A stretch of DNA of 64,000 nucleotides from Spirulina subsalsa PCC 9445 (lineage in GTDB: Bacteria > Cyanobacteriota > Cyanobacteriia > Cyanobacteriales > Spirulinaceae). The notes below the pieces were generated by a model. It was not told the origin of the DNA. It was given only the letters and a program-made list of their open reading frames with translations, and did not search any database. A program made the translations under genes and the position numbers. Shown here one piece after another: positions 52,061 to 60,075 of this stretch. The stretch's first letter is position 1; every line of letters starts with the position of its first letter. The DNA is taken from the NCBI RefSeq assembly GCF_000314005.1, contig NZ_JH980292.1:2125725-2189724 (forward strand), given 5' to 3'.

Positions 52061-53218
52061 ATGAAAGTGATTGGCTTAATTAGCGGCACCTCCGTTGATG
52101 GCATTGATGCCGCCCTCGTAGACCTCACAGGCTCCGATTTCGACCTCAAGGTAGAATTCATCGCCGGAGCCACCTATCCCTACCCAGAAGACCTCAGAGC
52201 GCAAATTCTGACCGTTGCCGGAGGGGGGATGCTATCTATGACCCAGTGGGCTGCCCTCGATGATGCGATCGCCCTACAATTTGCCCAAGCCGCCCAAAAC
52301 CTCCAACACCACCACAACACCAGCGCCGCCCTCATTGGCTCCCACGGTCAAACCGTCTTTCACCGCCCCCCCCAACACCCCCAAGCCGCCACCCCCCTCG
52401 GCTACACCCTCCAACTGGGACGGGGAGATGTGATCAGCTACTACACCCGCCTCCCCACCGTGAGCAACTTTCGCGCCGCCGACATCGCCGCCACCGGACA
52501 AGGCGCGCCCCTCGTCTCCCGCATTGATGCCTACCTCCTTAGCCACCCCCACCAAAAACGCTGTATCCAAAACCTCGGCGGCATCGGTAATGTTACTTAT
52601 CTCCCCCCCCGAGAACAAACCCGTTGGGAAGAACAGATCATCGGCTGGGACACCGGCCCCGGCAACATCTTGATTGACCTAGCCGTGCAGCAACTCACCC
52701 AAGGGCAAAAAACCTATGATGCCGATGGCACCTGGGCCGCCCAAGGGACCCCTTGTTTAGAATTAGTCCAGCAATGGCTACAACAGGACTTTTTCCAACA
52801 ACCTCCCCCCAAATCCACCGGACGGGAACTCTTCGGCCGCGACTACCTCCAACAGTGTTGGCAAGAGGCCCAAACCTACAGCCTCAGCGATGCCGACTGG
52901 TTAGCCACCCTCACCGAATTAACCGCCGCCTCCATTGCCCATAGTTATCAAAACTTTCTCCCCGCCGTACCTGATACGGTCTTAATTTGTGGGGGAGGCA
53001 GTCGAAATAGTTACCTCAAACAACGACTACAAGCCCATCTTGCCCCCACCCCCCTCCTGACCACCGACGAACTCGACCTAAACTCCGACTACAAAGAAGC
53101 GATCGCCTTTGCCATCCTCGCCTACTGGCGCTATGTTGCCCAATGCCCCGGCAACTTACCCAGCGTCACCGGAGCAAGTCAAGCCCTACCCCTCGGCGAT
53201 ATTCACCCTGTTTATTAA
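52061..53218 (+). CDS. anmK: Anhydro-N-acetylmuramic acid kinase
   Basis: 385 residues. Phosphate-binding [19 protein letters not shown], then [39 protein letters not shown] and [16 protein letters not shown]. It recycles the 1,6-anhydro-MurNAc released from peptidoglycan by lytic transglycosylases, giving MurNAc-6-phosphate. ATG 52061. The coding strand is strongly C-rich, unlike the AT-rich genes downstream. Confidence 0.96.
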   Translation: MKVIGLISGTSVDGIDAALVDLTGSDFDLKVEFIAGATYPYPEDLRAQILTVAGGGMLSMTQWAALDDAIALQFAQAAQNLQHHHNTSAALIGSHGQTVFHRPPQHPQAATPLGYTLQLGRGDVISYYTRLPTVSNFRAADIAATGQGAPLVSRIDAYLLSHPHQKRCIQNLGGIGNVTYLPPREQTRWEEQIIGWDTGPGNILIDLAVQQLTQGQKTYDADGTWAAQGTPCLELVQQWLQQDFFQQPPPKSTGRELFGRDYLQQCWQEAQTYSLSDADWLATLTELTAASIAHSYQNFLPAVPDTVLICGGGSRNSYLKQRLQAHLAPTPLLTTDELDLNSDYKEAIAFAILAYWRYVAQCPGNLPSVTGASQALPLGDIHPVY

Positions 53219-53506
53219 CAGCCTGTGAACTGTCTACAATCAACGCCAAACTTTGATAAGATGGATAAGCACGGGTCAACTCGCAAGTTGTTCCTTGGCT
53301 CAGTGTTTAGGGTGTATCGCCTTCGCCGGAAAGTTTCCCACAGCATTCTGGTGGGCTGCCCTCTAAGCCAGATCCGATCTCTACACTTGGGAGCTTGCCC
53401 CATCCATGAAACATCCCATTCTCAACCCAGATCAGGGTCAATCTGAAGTGGGTCTAACTCAGAACACCGTCCCTCAATCTGACATCTCAAACTCAAGGAT
53501 AAGACC
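53219..53506. other. 288-base spacer
   Basis: No gene or repeat recognised. A short ATG frame at 53407 (KHPILNPDQGQ...) shifts away from the next gene and has no support. Confidence 0.4.
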
Positions 53507-53956
53507 GTGGCTCACACCTTTTTACTAGAGGAGGGGCGTTGGACTCTCCAAGGAAATTGGTTGGAGCGTGACAGCTTGCCAATTCCTTTGAAAGGAAAGA
53601 CTATTATTGCTTGGAGCCAGGAAAATTGGTTCACTTGGGTGACAAAACTAATTTTTCCCGGTGGCGAGCGAGAAGAAATTGCATTTCAATATCGGGGTCG
53701 TCTAGAAGCTGGTGAACGTCAATATAATTTTGTTCTCCAGCAAAGTCTTTTAGGTCGAGTAGAAGGAGAAGGCTGGGTTGCACCAGAGTCCATTGTGCAG
53801 CGTTATATTGTCCTGAGTGATGATGATCGTCAACGGCGAAGTGGCTTTGAAACCCTCTATCGACTGGATGATAATACTTATTTCTTATCTAGTGGGATTA
53901 TGACTGGGTATTCTTTAACCAGTACAATGGAGGCGATTTTACAGCGACAAGGTTAA
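53507..53956 (+). CDS. Conserved cyanobacterial hypothetical protein
   Basis: 149 residues with a GTG start at 53507 preceded by AAGGATAAGACC. Beta-rich sequence (AHTFLLEEGRWTLQGNWLER, KTIIAWSQENWFTWVTKLIF, YRGRLEAGERQYNFVLQQS, FETLYRLDDNTYFLSSGIM) like a small lipocalin/FABP-type barrel. No signal peptide. Function unknown. Monocistronic on present evidence, ahead of a tandem repeat and the Ser/Thr kinase gene. Confidence 0.75.
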   Translation: MAHTFLLEEGRWTLQGNWLERDSLPIPLKGKTIIAWSQENWFTWVTKLIFPGGEREEIAFQYRGRLEAGERQYNFVLQQSLLGRVEGEGWVAPESIVQRYIVLSDDDRQRRSGFETLYRLDDNTYFLSSGIMTGYSLTSTMEAILQRQG

Positions 53957-53960
53957 GCCC

Positions 53961-54016
53961 TACCAATTGAGTGTTACCAATTGAGCGCTATAAATTAAGT
54001 GCCACAAATTGAGTGC
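53961..54016 (+). repeat. Four tandem 14-base degenerate repeats
   Basis: TACCAATTGAGTGT, TACCAATTGAGCGC, TATAAATTAAGTGC, CACAAATTGAGTGC in direct order between the stop of one gene and the kinase gene. Each holds an AATTGAGTG core. It might be a small regulatory array or replication slippage. Confidence 0.6.
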
Positions 54017-54172
54017 AACGGTGCAGTATAAAAGATAAAGAATTCAAAAATGAACCCTGAAAATAAACAACTTGGTAAAGCCGTTATTTTGCCCGCCAGA
54101 ATTCTAGGGACATTTCTGGATTCTTTGGAAGTTTGAGCAGACAATTCTGTTCTCCGGAATTGGAGCCGAGTC

Positions 54173-55711
54173 ATGACGAAAGACCCGAAAAATGCTCGTA
54201 TAGCATCAGACCCGAATCAAGGGCGCGTGCTTGCGAATCGCTATCGCCTCGTTGAATTAGCAGGGAAAGGCGCGATGGGCCATGTCTATCGTGCCGAGGA
54301 TATGTTATTGGGCAATGTGACCGTAGCCGTTAAATTTTTGGCGCAAACGTTGCTTAACCAAAAAATGCGCGATCGCTTTGAACGAGAAGCGACCATTTGC
54401 GCACTCTTAGCCGAAAAAAGTATTCATATCGTTAGGGTGCGGGATTATGGAGTAGATGAACATGGTGTTCCCTACTATGTCATGGAATTTTTAGAAGGTG
54501 ACAACCTCAGTGATATTATTAAAACACAAACCATCAACCTCCCCCGCTTTTTAAGCATTGTTCGGCAAATTTGTCTAGGGTTAGATTGCGCCCATAAAGG
54601 CATTGTTTTTAAAAAAGAACCCAGTCAAATTATCCACCGAGATATTAAACCGAGTAATATTTTATTGGTAGAAGATGTTACCCTAGGGGAATTAGTTAAA
54701 ATTCTCGACTTTGGTATTGCAAAACTGGTAGAAGCCAATCGAGATCAGACCCATTCTTTCATGGGAACATTGGCCTATTGTTCTCCCGAACAAATGGAAG
54801 GGAAAGAACTAGACAACCGTTCCGATATTTACAGCTTCGGGGTCATGATGTACGAAATGTTAACCAAAGATATGCCCCTATTACCGGAAAATAATTCCTT
54901 TGGGGGCTGGTATCGAGCGCATCATGAATTCTCCCCCGTTCCCTTCCCCCACGACCTCAAACTCCCCGTAGAGTTAGAGAAACTGATCATGTCTTGTCTG
55001 GCCAAACACCCCCAAGAAAGACCCCAAAATATGGCGGACATCTTGCGGGTGATTGAACCCCTTGAAAAGAGATTTGAGAATAGGGGTTCTCCCAGTAGCA
55101 ACCGGGTTAAAAGTTCCGAAGAAAAAGAGTCCCCCACGCAATCTTCTTTAGAGGATTTGTGTTTACAGATGCCTTGGCCAGAGAATAAACCCCGGCAAAA
55201 AATTGTTTTTCCCCGTTTATTGCGCACCAGTCAGGGGGTGTTTCCCACATTGTGGAGTATGTTAGATCGTCAGGACATTCTCAATCGTCGTTTTAGTACC
55301 CGTTACAATCAGTTTCTGTTTTTGACGGCACCCCATCCGATGTTGTTATGGATTACAGTGCTTTATAACCGGGAATTTGGCCCCCGTTGGCTACCTTGTT
55401 ATTTAGACTTAAAAACCCCGATGGGGCAGCGCACAACTCGTTTATTGGGAGAATCGGGCAGTTATCGGCTATTATTTTTTGCCGTTGATGATCCGTCTAA
55501 TAAGTGTCAGTATGTAATGCACTCGACAATTGATCCGGATCAGTGTAAGCGTTTGCTGCACTGGGCAAATAATAGTCACGGGATGAGGGGGAGTAATCAA
55601 TCCGCCATGAGTAAAACCTTATTACGTCAAGAGTTTGAGAAGTTGAAACCGAAGATTTTAATTAAATTAGAGTCGGTGAATACGGATCATCTGGATAATT
55701 TACATTTGTAG
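54173..55711 (+). CDS. Hanks-type Ser/Thr protein kinase with unknown C-terminal domain
   Basis: 512 residues. Kinase domain about 20-292: Gly-loop GKGAMGHVYRAED, Lys in VAVKFLAQ, catalytic loop IIHRDIKPSNILL, DFGIAKL, SPEQMEGKELDNRSDIYSFG. An insert KKEPSQ precedes the HRD loop. A Ser/Glu-rich linker leads to a conserved-looking domain of about 180 residues (KIVFPRLLRTSQGVFPTLWS ... YRLLFFAVDDPSNKCQYVM) that I do not recognise. There are no membrane helices, unlike many bacterial kinases of this group. ATG 54173; a dispersed repeat starts 18 bases after the stop. Confidence 0.92.
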   Translation: MTKDPKNARIASDPNQGRVLANRYRLVELAGKGAMGHVYRAEDMLLGNVTVAVKFLAQTLLNQKMRDRFEREATICALLAEKSIHIVRVRDYGVDEHGVPYYVMEFLEGDNLSDIIKTQTINLPRFLSIVRQICLGLDCAHKGIVFKKEPSQIIHRDIKPSNILLVEDVTLGELVKILDFGIAKLVEANRDQTHSFMGTLAYCSPEQMEGKELDNRSDIYSFGVMMYEMLTKDMPLLPENNSFGGWYRAHHEFSPVPFPHDLKLPVELEKLIMSCLAKHPQERPQNMADILRVIEPLEKRFENRGSPSSNRVKSSEEKESPTQSSLEDLCLQMPWPENKPRQKIVFPRLLRTSQGVFPTLWSMLDRQDILNRRFSTRYNQFLFLTAPHPMLLWITVLYNREFGPRWLPCYLDLKTPMGQRTTRLLGESGSYRLLFFAVDDPSNKCQYVMHSTIDPDQCKRLLHWANNSHGMRGSNQSAMSKTLLRQEFEKLKPKILIKLESVNTDHLDNLHL

Positions 55712-55729
55712 GGAGTTAATTAGGGCTTG

Positions 55730-55822
55730 CTGAATAACTCTGTTCCGGGTGGGAAACAGGGAACAGGGAACAGGGGGGAGAGAGTCGGAAAAAGGCTAGC
55801 CTTTTTGATTCTTTCCCCCCAA
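55730..55822. repeat. Dispersed repeat copy (left end TAGGGCTTGCTGA)
   Basis: TAGGGCTTGCTGAATAACTC, then CTGTTCCGGGTGGGAAACAG and GTCGGAAAAAGGCTAGCCTTTTTGATTC (given in part). Nearly identical in order to 36373-36475. AAAAAGGCTAGCCTTTTT is a perfect palindrome and probably a terminator for both the kinase gene and the convergent PIN gene. Confidence 0.65.
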
Positions 55823-55857
55823 GGTCAATCCTTAAAATGCAGCATCCAGATTCCCAT

Positions 55858-56331
55858 TCAAGATTTTCGATGAGAACTGTAGCCTTGTAAATGCTGATCT
55901 AAAGACCAAATAAAAACCCGTTGATTAGGGATTTTTTCCCTTAACTTATACCATTCCTGAATAATCGATAGATCGGCCATTCCTGCCCCCTTCATGGCAC
56001 TATCAGGAAACTTAGTGAGCCAGTCTTTAATCTCTTGTGTAGTTGGAACTTCGAGGACACGCCAAGGTGCATCCCCTGTAATGGCCATTTGTACTTGTTG
56101 CACAAAAGTCTCTGCAAGTTTGCGTCTTTTATTGCCGTCTAAATTTGCCCCCTTAGCGTTAGCAATATGATTTCCCGTTTCATAAATTACCGCCATTGGC
56201 AAGAGTAATTTAGTATTACTTTCTAGGTAAGCTTTTAACTCTTCCATCACCTGATCTCGATTTTCATTGCGCCGGGGAATATCGAGAATATTGCAAAAAA
56301 TAGAAGTATCTACAATGGCAACATCTTGCAT
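55858..56331 (-). CDS. PIN-domain nuclease paired with an AAA ATPase
   Basis: 157 residues. PIN-type acidic residues: Asp in AIVDTSIFCNI, Glu in VIYETGNHIA, Asp in GMADLSIIQEW and Asp in IWSLDQHLQGY, the usual D-E-D-D layout of PIN ribonucleases (VapC-like fold). It begins 14 bases after the ATPase stop on the same strand. No VapB-like antitoxin gene is adjacent; the partner is an ATPase instead. The enzyme may cut RNA (tRNA or mRNA) or DNA when released or activated by the ATPase; this is inference. Confidence 0.85.
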   Translation of the reverse strand: MQDVAIVDTSIFCNILDIPRRNENRDQVMEELKAYLESNTKLLLPMAVIYETGNHIANAKGANLDGNKRRKLAETFVQQVQMAITGDAPWRVLEVPTTQEIKDWLTKFPDSAMKGAGMADLSIIQEWYKLREKIPNQRVFIWSLDQHLQGYSSHRKS

Positions 56332-56345
56332 AGTTATCTCATCAT

Positions 56346-57689
56346 TTAACTATTTAAACTCGCGAACCAATCCAGAGCTTTTTTCCGCTTTTCCTCAGCA
56401 CCGGGATATTCTTTAACAAATCGTTCTAATATCCCTGTTGTCATTAAATGCCCCACAGTTCCTTGGGCAATTAATTCAGGATAATCTGGAATATTTTGTA
56501 ACGTCACTAATTGACTTGAACCATCTGTAGGACTGCGATAACAAAAGACAGTATTAGGAATAGCAAAATCTGGAATGGCATCTAGTAATGCGGGGTTATG
56601 GGTGCTGATTAAAACTTTTAAATTGCGCTGCCCAGCCAGAAAAACAATTTTCTCTAACAGAGAGTTGACACGACTGGGATGTATACCATTGTCGATTTCT
56701 TCGATCACCACTAGACTTTTCTGAGGTGCAGAACAAAGAACAGCAACAATCGCTAAAACTCGCAGTGTTCCATCCGATAACATGGTGACATCATAGGCTG
56801 TTTCTTGTCCCCCAAAGGTTTCTATTAGTTGTAACATGACTTCTCCCCTGGGGGTTTCAATAAACTGAATATCCTTAATATTCTGTTCCGGTAGGCTACA
56901 AATGAACTCTAAAATCAGGTCTTTAAAATTAGCTGGAGACAGATTATTAGCTAAAATAAGATCATAAGGTTTGCTAAAAATATTATAAATAACGCCAGAT
57001 AAATTTTCTCCATTCTCTGTTAACACTTTATCCGTTTTATGACTATAATTCCGCATTAAACTGGGTTCAGGTTGCAAAAAAATGATATTGTTTAATGTGT
57101 TGACATATTTTTGCGCGATTTTTGGGATTCTTTGACGACTTTCTTTGTTCTCTTCACGAAAGCGAATCTCGCTCAAAAGTTGGGTAAAAATAGCCATTTG
57201 ACTACTACAAACAATCTTCGGTTTTTTTCCACCTCGGGCAAAATTATTATAGGCAACATAAACATCACTGCCCGCCCCTTGAGGGGGACTAATTATTTCA
57301 TATAATGGTACGTTAGAACCTAAATCTCTAATGGATTCTTGTTCAATATATAGTTCTCCGTCAGGCGTTAAACTGACCTGAATTTCAAAAATCCCCCATG
57401 AATCGGGACAAGTAGCTGATTCGAGTTCACATTTTAAACTAAAAGGTTGAGAACGCTGATAAAAAAGATCCTCTACCTGACCCCGAAAGGGTTGTTTTGG
57501 GCGGGGATTGTTGGGGGAATTGATGAACCCTAGGCGTTCCCCTTGGGCGATTTTGGCTAAAAATCTTAAAGCCTCAATCAGGTTGCTTTTCCCAGAGGCA
57601 TTGGCTCCAATTAAAACGGTTAATTCAGATAGTTGTAATCTGGCGGAACGATAACTTTTAAAGTTTTTTAGGGTAACGCTGTTAATCAT
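56346..57689 (-). CDS. AAA family ATPase (SMC/RecF-like, AAA_15/21)
   Basis: 447 residues from ATG 57689 (MINSVTLKNFKSYRSARL), the usual family start; the frame opens at 57713. Walker A LIGANASGKSNLIEALRFLA, signature motif MLSDGTLRVLAIVAVL, Walker B KSLVVIEEIDNGIHPS, and H-loop ISTHNPALLDAIP. The insert between A and signature (about 60-290) is mixed and carries no obvious coiled coil. There is no TOPRIM domain, unlike OLD nucleases; the nuclease is the separate PIN protein encoded 14 bases downstream. AT-rich relative to neighbours, suggesting an acquired module. Confidence 0.88.
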   Translation of the reverse strand: MINSVTLKNFKSYRSARLQLSELTVLIGANASGKSNLIEALRFLAKIAQGERLGFINSPNNPRPKQPFRGQVEDLFYQRSQPFSLKCELESATCPDSWGIFEIQVSLTPDGELYIEQESIRDLGSNVPLYEIISPPQGAGSDVYVAYNNFARGGKKPKIVCSSQMAIFTQLLSEIRFREENKESRQRIPKIAQKYVNTLNNIIFLQPEPSLMRNYSHKTDKVLTENGENLSGVIYNIFSKPYDLILANNLSPANFKDLILEFICSLPEQNIKDIQFIETPRGEVMLQLIETFGGQETAYDVTMLSDGTLRVLAIVAVLCSAPQKSLVVIEEIDNGIHPSRVNSLLEKIVFLAGQRNLKVLISTHNPALLDAIPDFAIPNTVFCYRSPTDGSSQLVTLQNIPDYPELIAQGTVGHLMTTGILERFVKEYPGAEEKRKKALDWFASLNS

Positions 57690-57868
57690 AATTGGCACTT
57701 GCCCCCATTGCACTCCAGTCCCAGTTTAATCTTAACTCTTCAGGTTCTCTTGATCTTGAGGCCGTTAAGCAAAGTTCAGGACTCTTGATGTCGGTTTGAC
57801 CTAGGTCTGGGAATGGTTGGAGTATGATGGGCAAAGGAAAAATTTTCCACCCCGACGAAAACTGCGTT

Positions 57869-59932
57869 ATGACTACACTTTACGTCAACCCGGCAACGGG
57901 TCGAGATCAAGGCTCCGGCGCTCAAAATGCCCCGTTTAAAACGCTCACCTATGGCCTGACTCAGGCTGCTAAAAATACCATTATTCGCCTATCTCCGGGG
58001 ACTTATGATGCCCAAAGTGGGGAAAAATTCCCCCTGATTATTCCCTCGGGGGTGATGGTGATTGGGCAGGAAAATCAACAGGGACAAGGGGTGATCCTCT
58101 CTGGGGGCGGGGTTTATCAAAGTCCCACGTTCCAACAACAAAATATTACGGTTTTACTCCAAGACCAAGCCCAGTTACGGGGGGTGACGGTGCGCAATGG
58201 TCGGGAGAAGGGGATCGGGATTTGGATTGAGTCTAGCGCTCCGACGGTGGCTCAAAATACGGTGACTCAATGCCCTCTGGCGGGTATTTTTATCACGGGC
58301 AACGCTAAACCTGTGATTCGGGATAATCGCTTGGTGGAAATGCCTGCGAGTGGGATTTTCCTGCGACGGAATGCGAAAGGGGAAATCCGCCGCAATGTCT
58401 GCGAAAAAACGGCCTATGGGATGACGGTGAGTGATGATAGTGCGCCGTTGTTGGCGGATAACCAGTTACGGGGAAATCGGGTGGGGATTTATCTGACTCA
58501 TCGGGTGAAACCTGTGTTACGGCGCAATTTACTGGAGTTTAACGCGATGACGGGGTTGGTGGTGCGGGAACAGGCTAAACCGGATCTCGGCCATCCCCAA
58601 GACCCGGCCTTAAATATTTTGCGGGACAATGAACAGGGGGATTTGAGTAATGAAACGACTCAGACGCTGATTTCTGTGGGCAATCAGTTGAATCCTAGTC
58701 GGGTACAAGGTCGGGTGGATTTTGTGGCAGCCCAGGTGGCGACGGGGGGAATGGGGCCTTTGGCGTTTCGGGATTTAGAACAACATTGGGGGGCGGATTT
58801 TATCCGGGTGTTGGCGGCTAAGGATTGGGTGCGGGGGTTTGGGGATGGGACGTTTCGACCGGAGGGGAAGTTAACGCGGGCGGAATTTGCGGCGCTGTTG
58901 GCGAAATGTTTTGATCTGCCGCGTCAGTTGGGGACAAGGTTCACGTTTCCTGATGTGCCGGAGAGTTTTTGGGGGGCCCAGGCGATTGGGAAGGCGGCGG
59001 CGATGGGCTTTTTGGCGGGGTTTGGGGATGGGACGTTTCGACCTCAAGCGAATTTAACTCGGATTCAGGCGCTGGTGGCACTGGTGAATGGTTTGGGGCT
59101 GACGGGTGGGGCGTTGGATGGGTTGCTGTTATATCGCGATCGCGCCCAAATCCCCAGTTATGGCAGCCAAGCGGTGGCGATTGCCACTCAAAAGCGGCTG
59201 GTGGTCAATTATCCCGACCTCAAGGCCTTAAATCCCCAACGGGAGATCACCCGGGCGGAAGTGGCGGCTTTTCTCCATCAAGCGCTGGTGGTGACGGGGA
59301 ACACAAGCGCCCTCTTTTCTCCCTACATTGTGGATGCGGATTTCTACCTCTCTTCTTTTACGGATATTGAGGGACATTGGGCGGAGGCGTTTATTCGACG
59401 CTTGGCGGGTTTGGATTGGATTAGTGGCTTTCCTGATGGCAGTTTCCGCCCCAATGCTCCCATTAGTCGCGCTCAATATGCGGCTTTGTTGGTGCGGGTG
59501 TTTAATCCTCAACCCATGCGCCCTGCTACCCAGTTTCTTGACCTCTTGCCGGATTATTGGGGATGGGGGGCGATTCAACAGGCCTATCAAGGAGGCTTTT
59601 TATCTGGGTTTCCCGATGGGACGTTTCATCCTGAACAACATTTACGCCGGGTGCATCTCTTGGTATCTTTAGTGAGCGGTTTGGGGCTACCTGGTGGGGA
59701 TTTAAGTCTGCTGGAATGCTACGGGGATCAAGGGGAGATTCCGAGTTATGCGGGAAGTGCGATCGCCGCCGCCACCGAGGCCGGTTTTGTGGTCAACTAC
59801 CCCCAAGTGACTCACCTAAACCCCAAACAGGAAGCCACCCGAGGGGAAGCGGTGGCGATGGTCTATCAAGCGCTGGTTTATCAAGGCAAGGTGAGTCCTA
59901 TTGATTCTGAATATGTGGTTAGGGCTTGCTGA
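57869..59932 (+). CDS. DUF1565 beta-helix protein with SLH domains
   Basis: 687 residues from ATG 57869; ATG 57824 is an alternative adding 15 residues. Residues 1-285: DUF1565/right-handed parallel beta-helix with repeated turns (GIWIESSAPTVAQNTVTQCP, GIFITGNAKPVIRDNRLVEM, GIYLTHRVKPVLRRNLLEFN), like pectate-lyase-type carbohydrate binding. Residues about 300-680: six SLH-type segments (FGDGTFRPEGKLTRAEFAALL, FPDGSFRPNAPISRAQYAALL). SLH domains usually bind cell-wall polymers, yet no signal peptide is visible. The last codons GTTAGGGCTTGCTGA are the end of a dispersed repeat, so the native C-terminus was probably replaced by RAC-stop. Confidence 0.88.
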   Translation: MTTLYVNPATGRDQGSGAQNAPFKTLTYGLTQAAKNTIIRLSPGTYDAQSGEKFPLIIPSGVMVIGQENQQGQGVILSGGGVYQSPTFQQQNITVLLQDQAQLRGVTVRNGREKGIGIWIESSAPTVAQNTVTQCPLAGIFITGNAKPVIRDNRLVEMPASGIFLRRNAKGEIRRNVCEKTAYGMTVSDDSAPLLADNQLRGNRVGIYLTHRVKPVLRRNLLEFNAMTGLVVREQAKPDLGHPQDPALNILRDNEQGDLSNETTQTLISVGNQLNPSRVQGRVDFVAAQVATGGMGPLAFRDLEQHWGADFIRVLAAKDWVRGFGDGTFRPEGKLTRAEFAALLAKCFDLPRQLGTRFTFPDVPESFWGAQAIGKAAAMGFLAGFGDGTFRPQANLTRIQALVALVNGLGLTGGALDGLLLYRDRAQIPSYGSQAVAIATQKRLVVNYPDLKALNPQREITRAEVAAFLHQALVVTGNTSALFSPYIVDADFYLSSFTDIEGHWAEAFIRRLAGLDWISGFPDGSFRPNAPISRAQYAALLVRVFNPQPMRPATQFLDLLPDYWGWGAIQQAYQGGFLSGFPDGTFHPEQHLRRVHLLVSLVSGLGLPGGDLSLLECYGDQGEIPSYAGSAIAAATEAGFVVNYPQVTHLNPKQEATRGEAVAMVYQALVYQGKVSPIDSEYVVRAC

Positions 59933-60066
59933 ATCAAAGGGAGTCGGGAATTGGGAATCGGGAGTTGATTAGTATTCCCCATTACCTATTACTCAATCTT
60001 GACCAGTTAAGGCTCTCCGTTAGAAGTCAAGATTGCCTCTTGCCTCCCCATTTTCAGCAAGCCCCA
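59920..60066. repeat. MITE-like repeat with inverted ends
   Basis: Left TAGGGCTTGCTGAATC, right TTTTCAGCAAGCCCC, about 147 bases apart. Inside: GGGAGTCGGGAATTGGG, GAGTTGATTAGTATTCCCC and the TTGACCAGTTAAGGCTC segment also seen at 16083. The left end overlaps the stop of the SLH protein gene. Confidence 0.65.
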
Positions 60067-60075
60067 ATAATCAAA

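Noticed and set aside
55858-56331. PIN gene as an ordinary VapBC toxin
   Set aside because: No small antitoxin gene lies before or after it; the tightly linked partner is a 447-residue ATPase.
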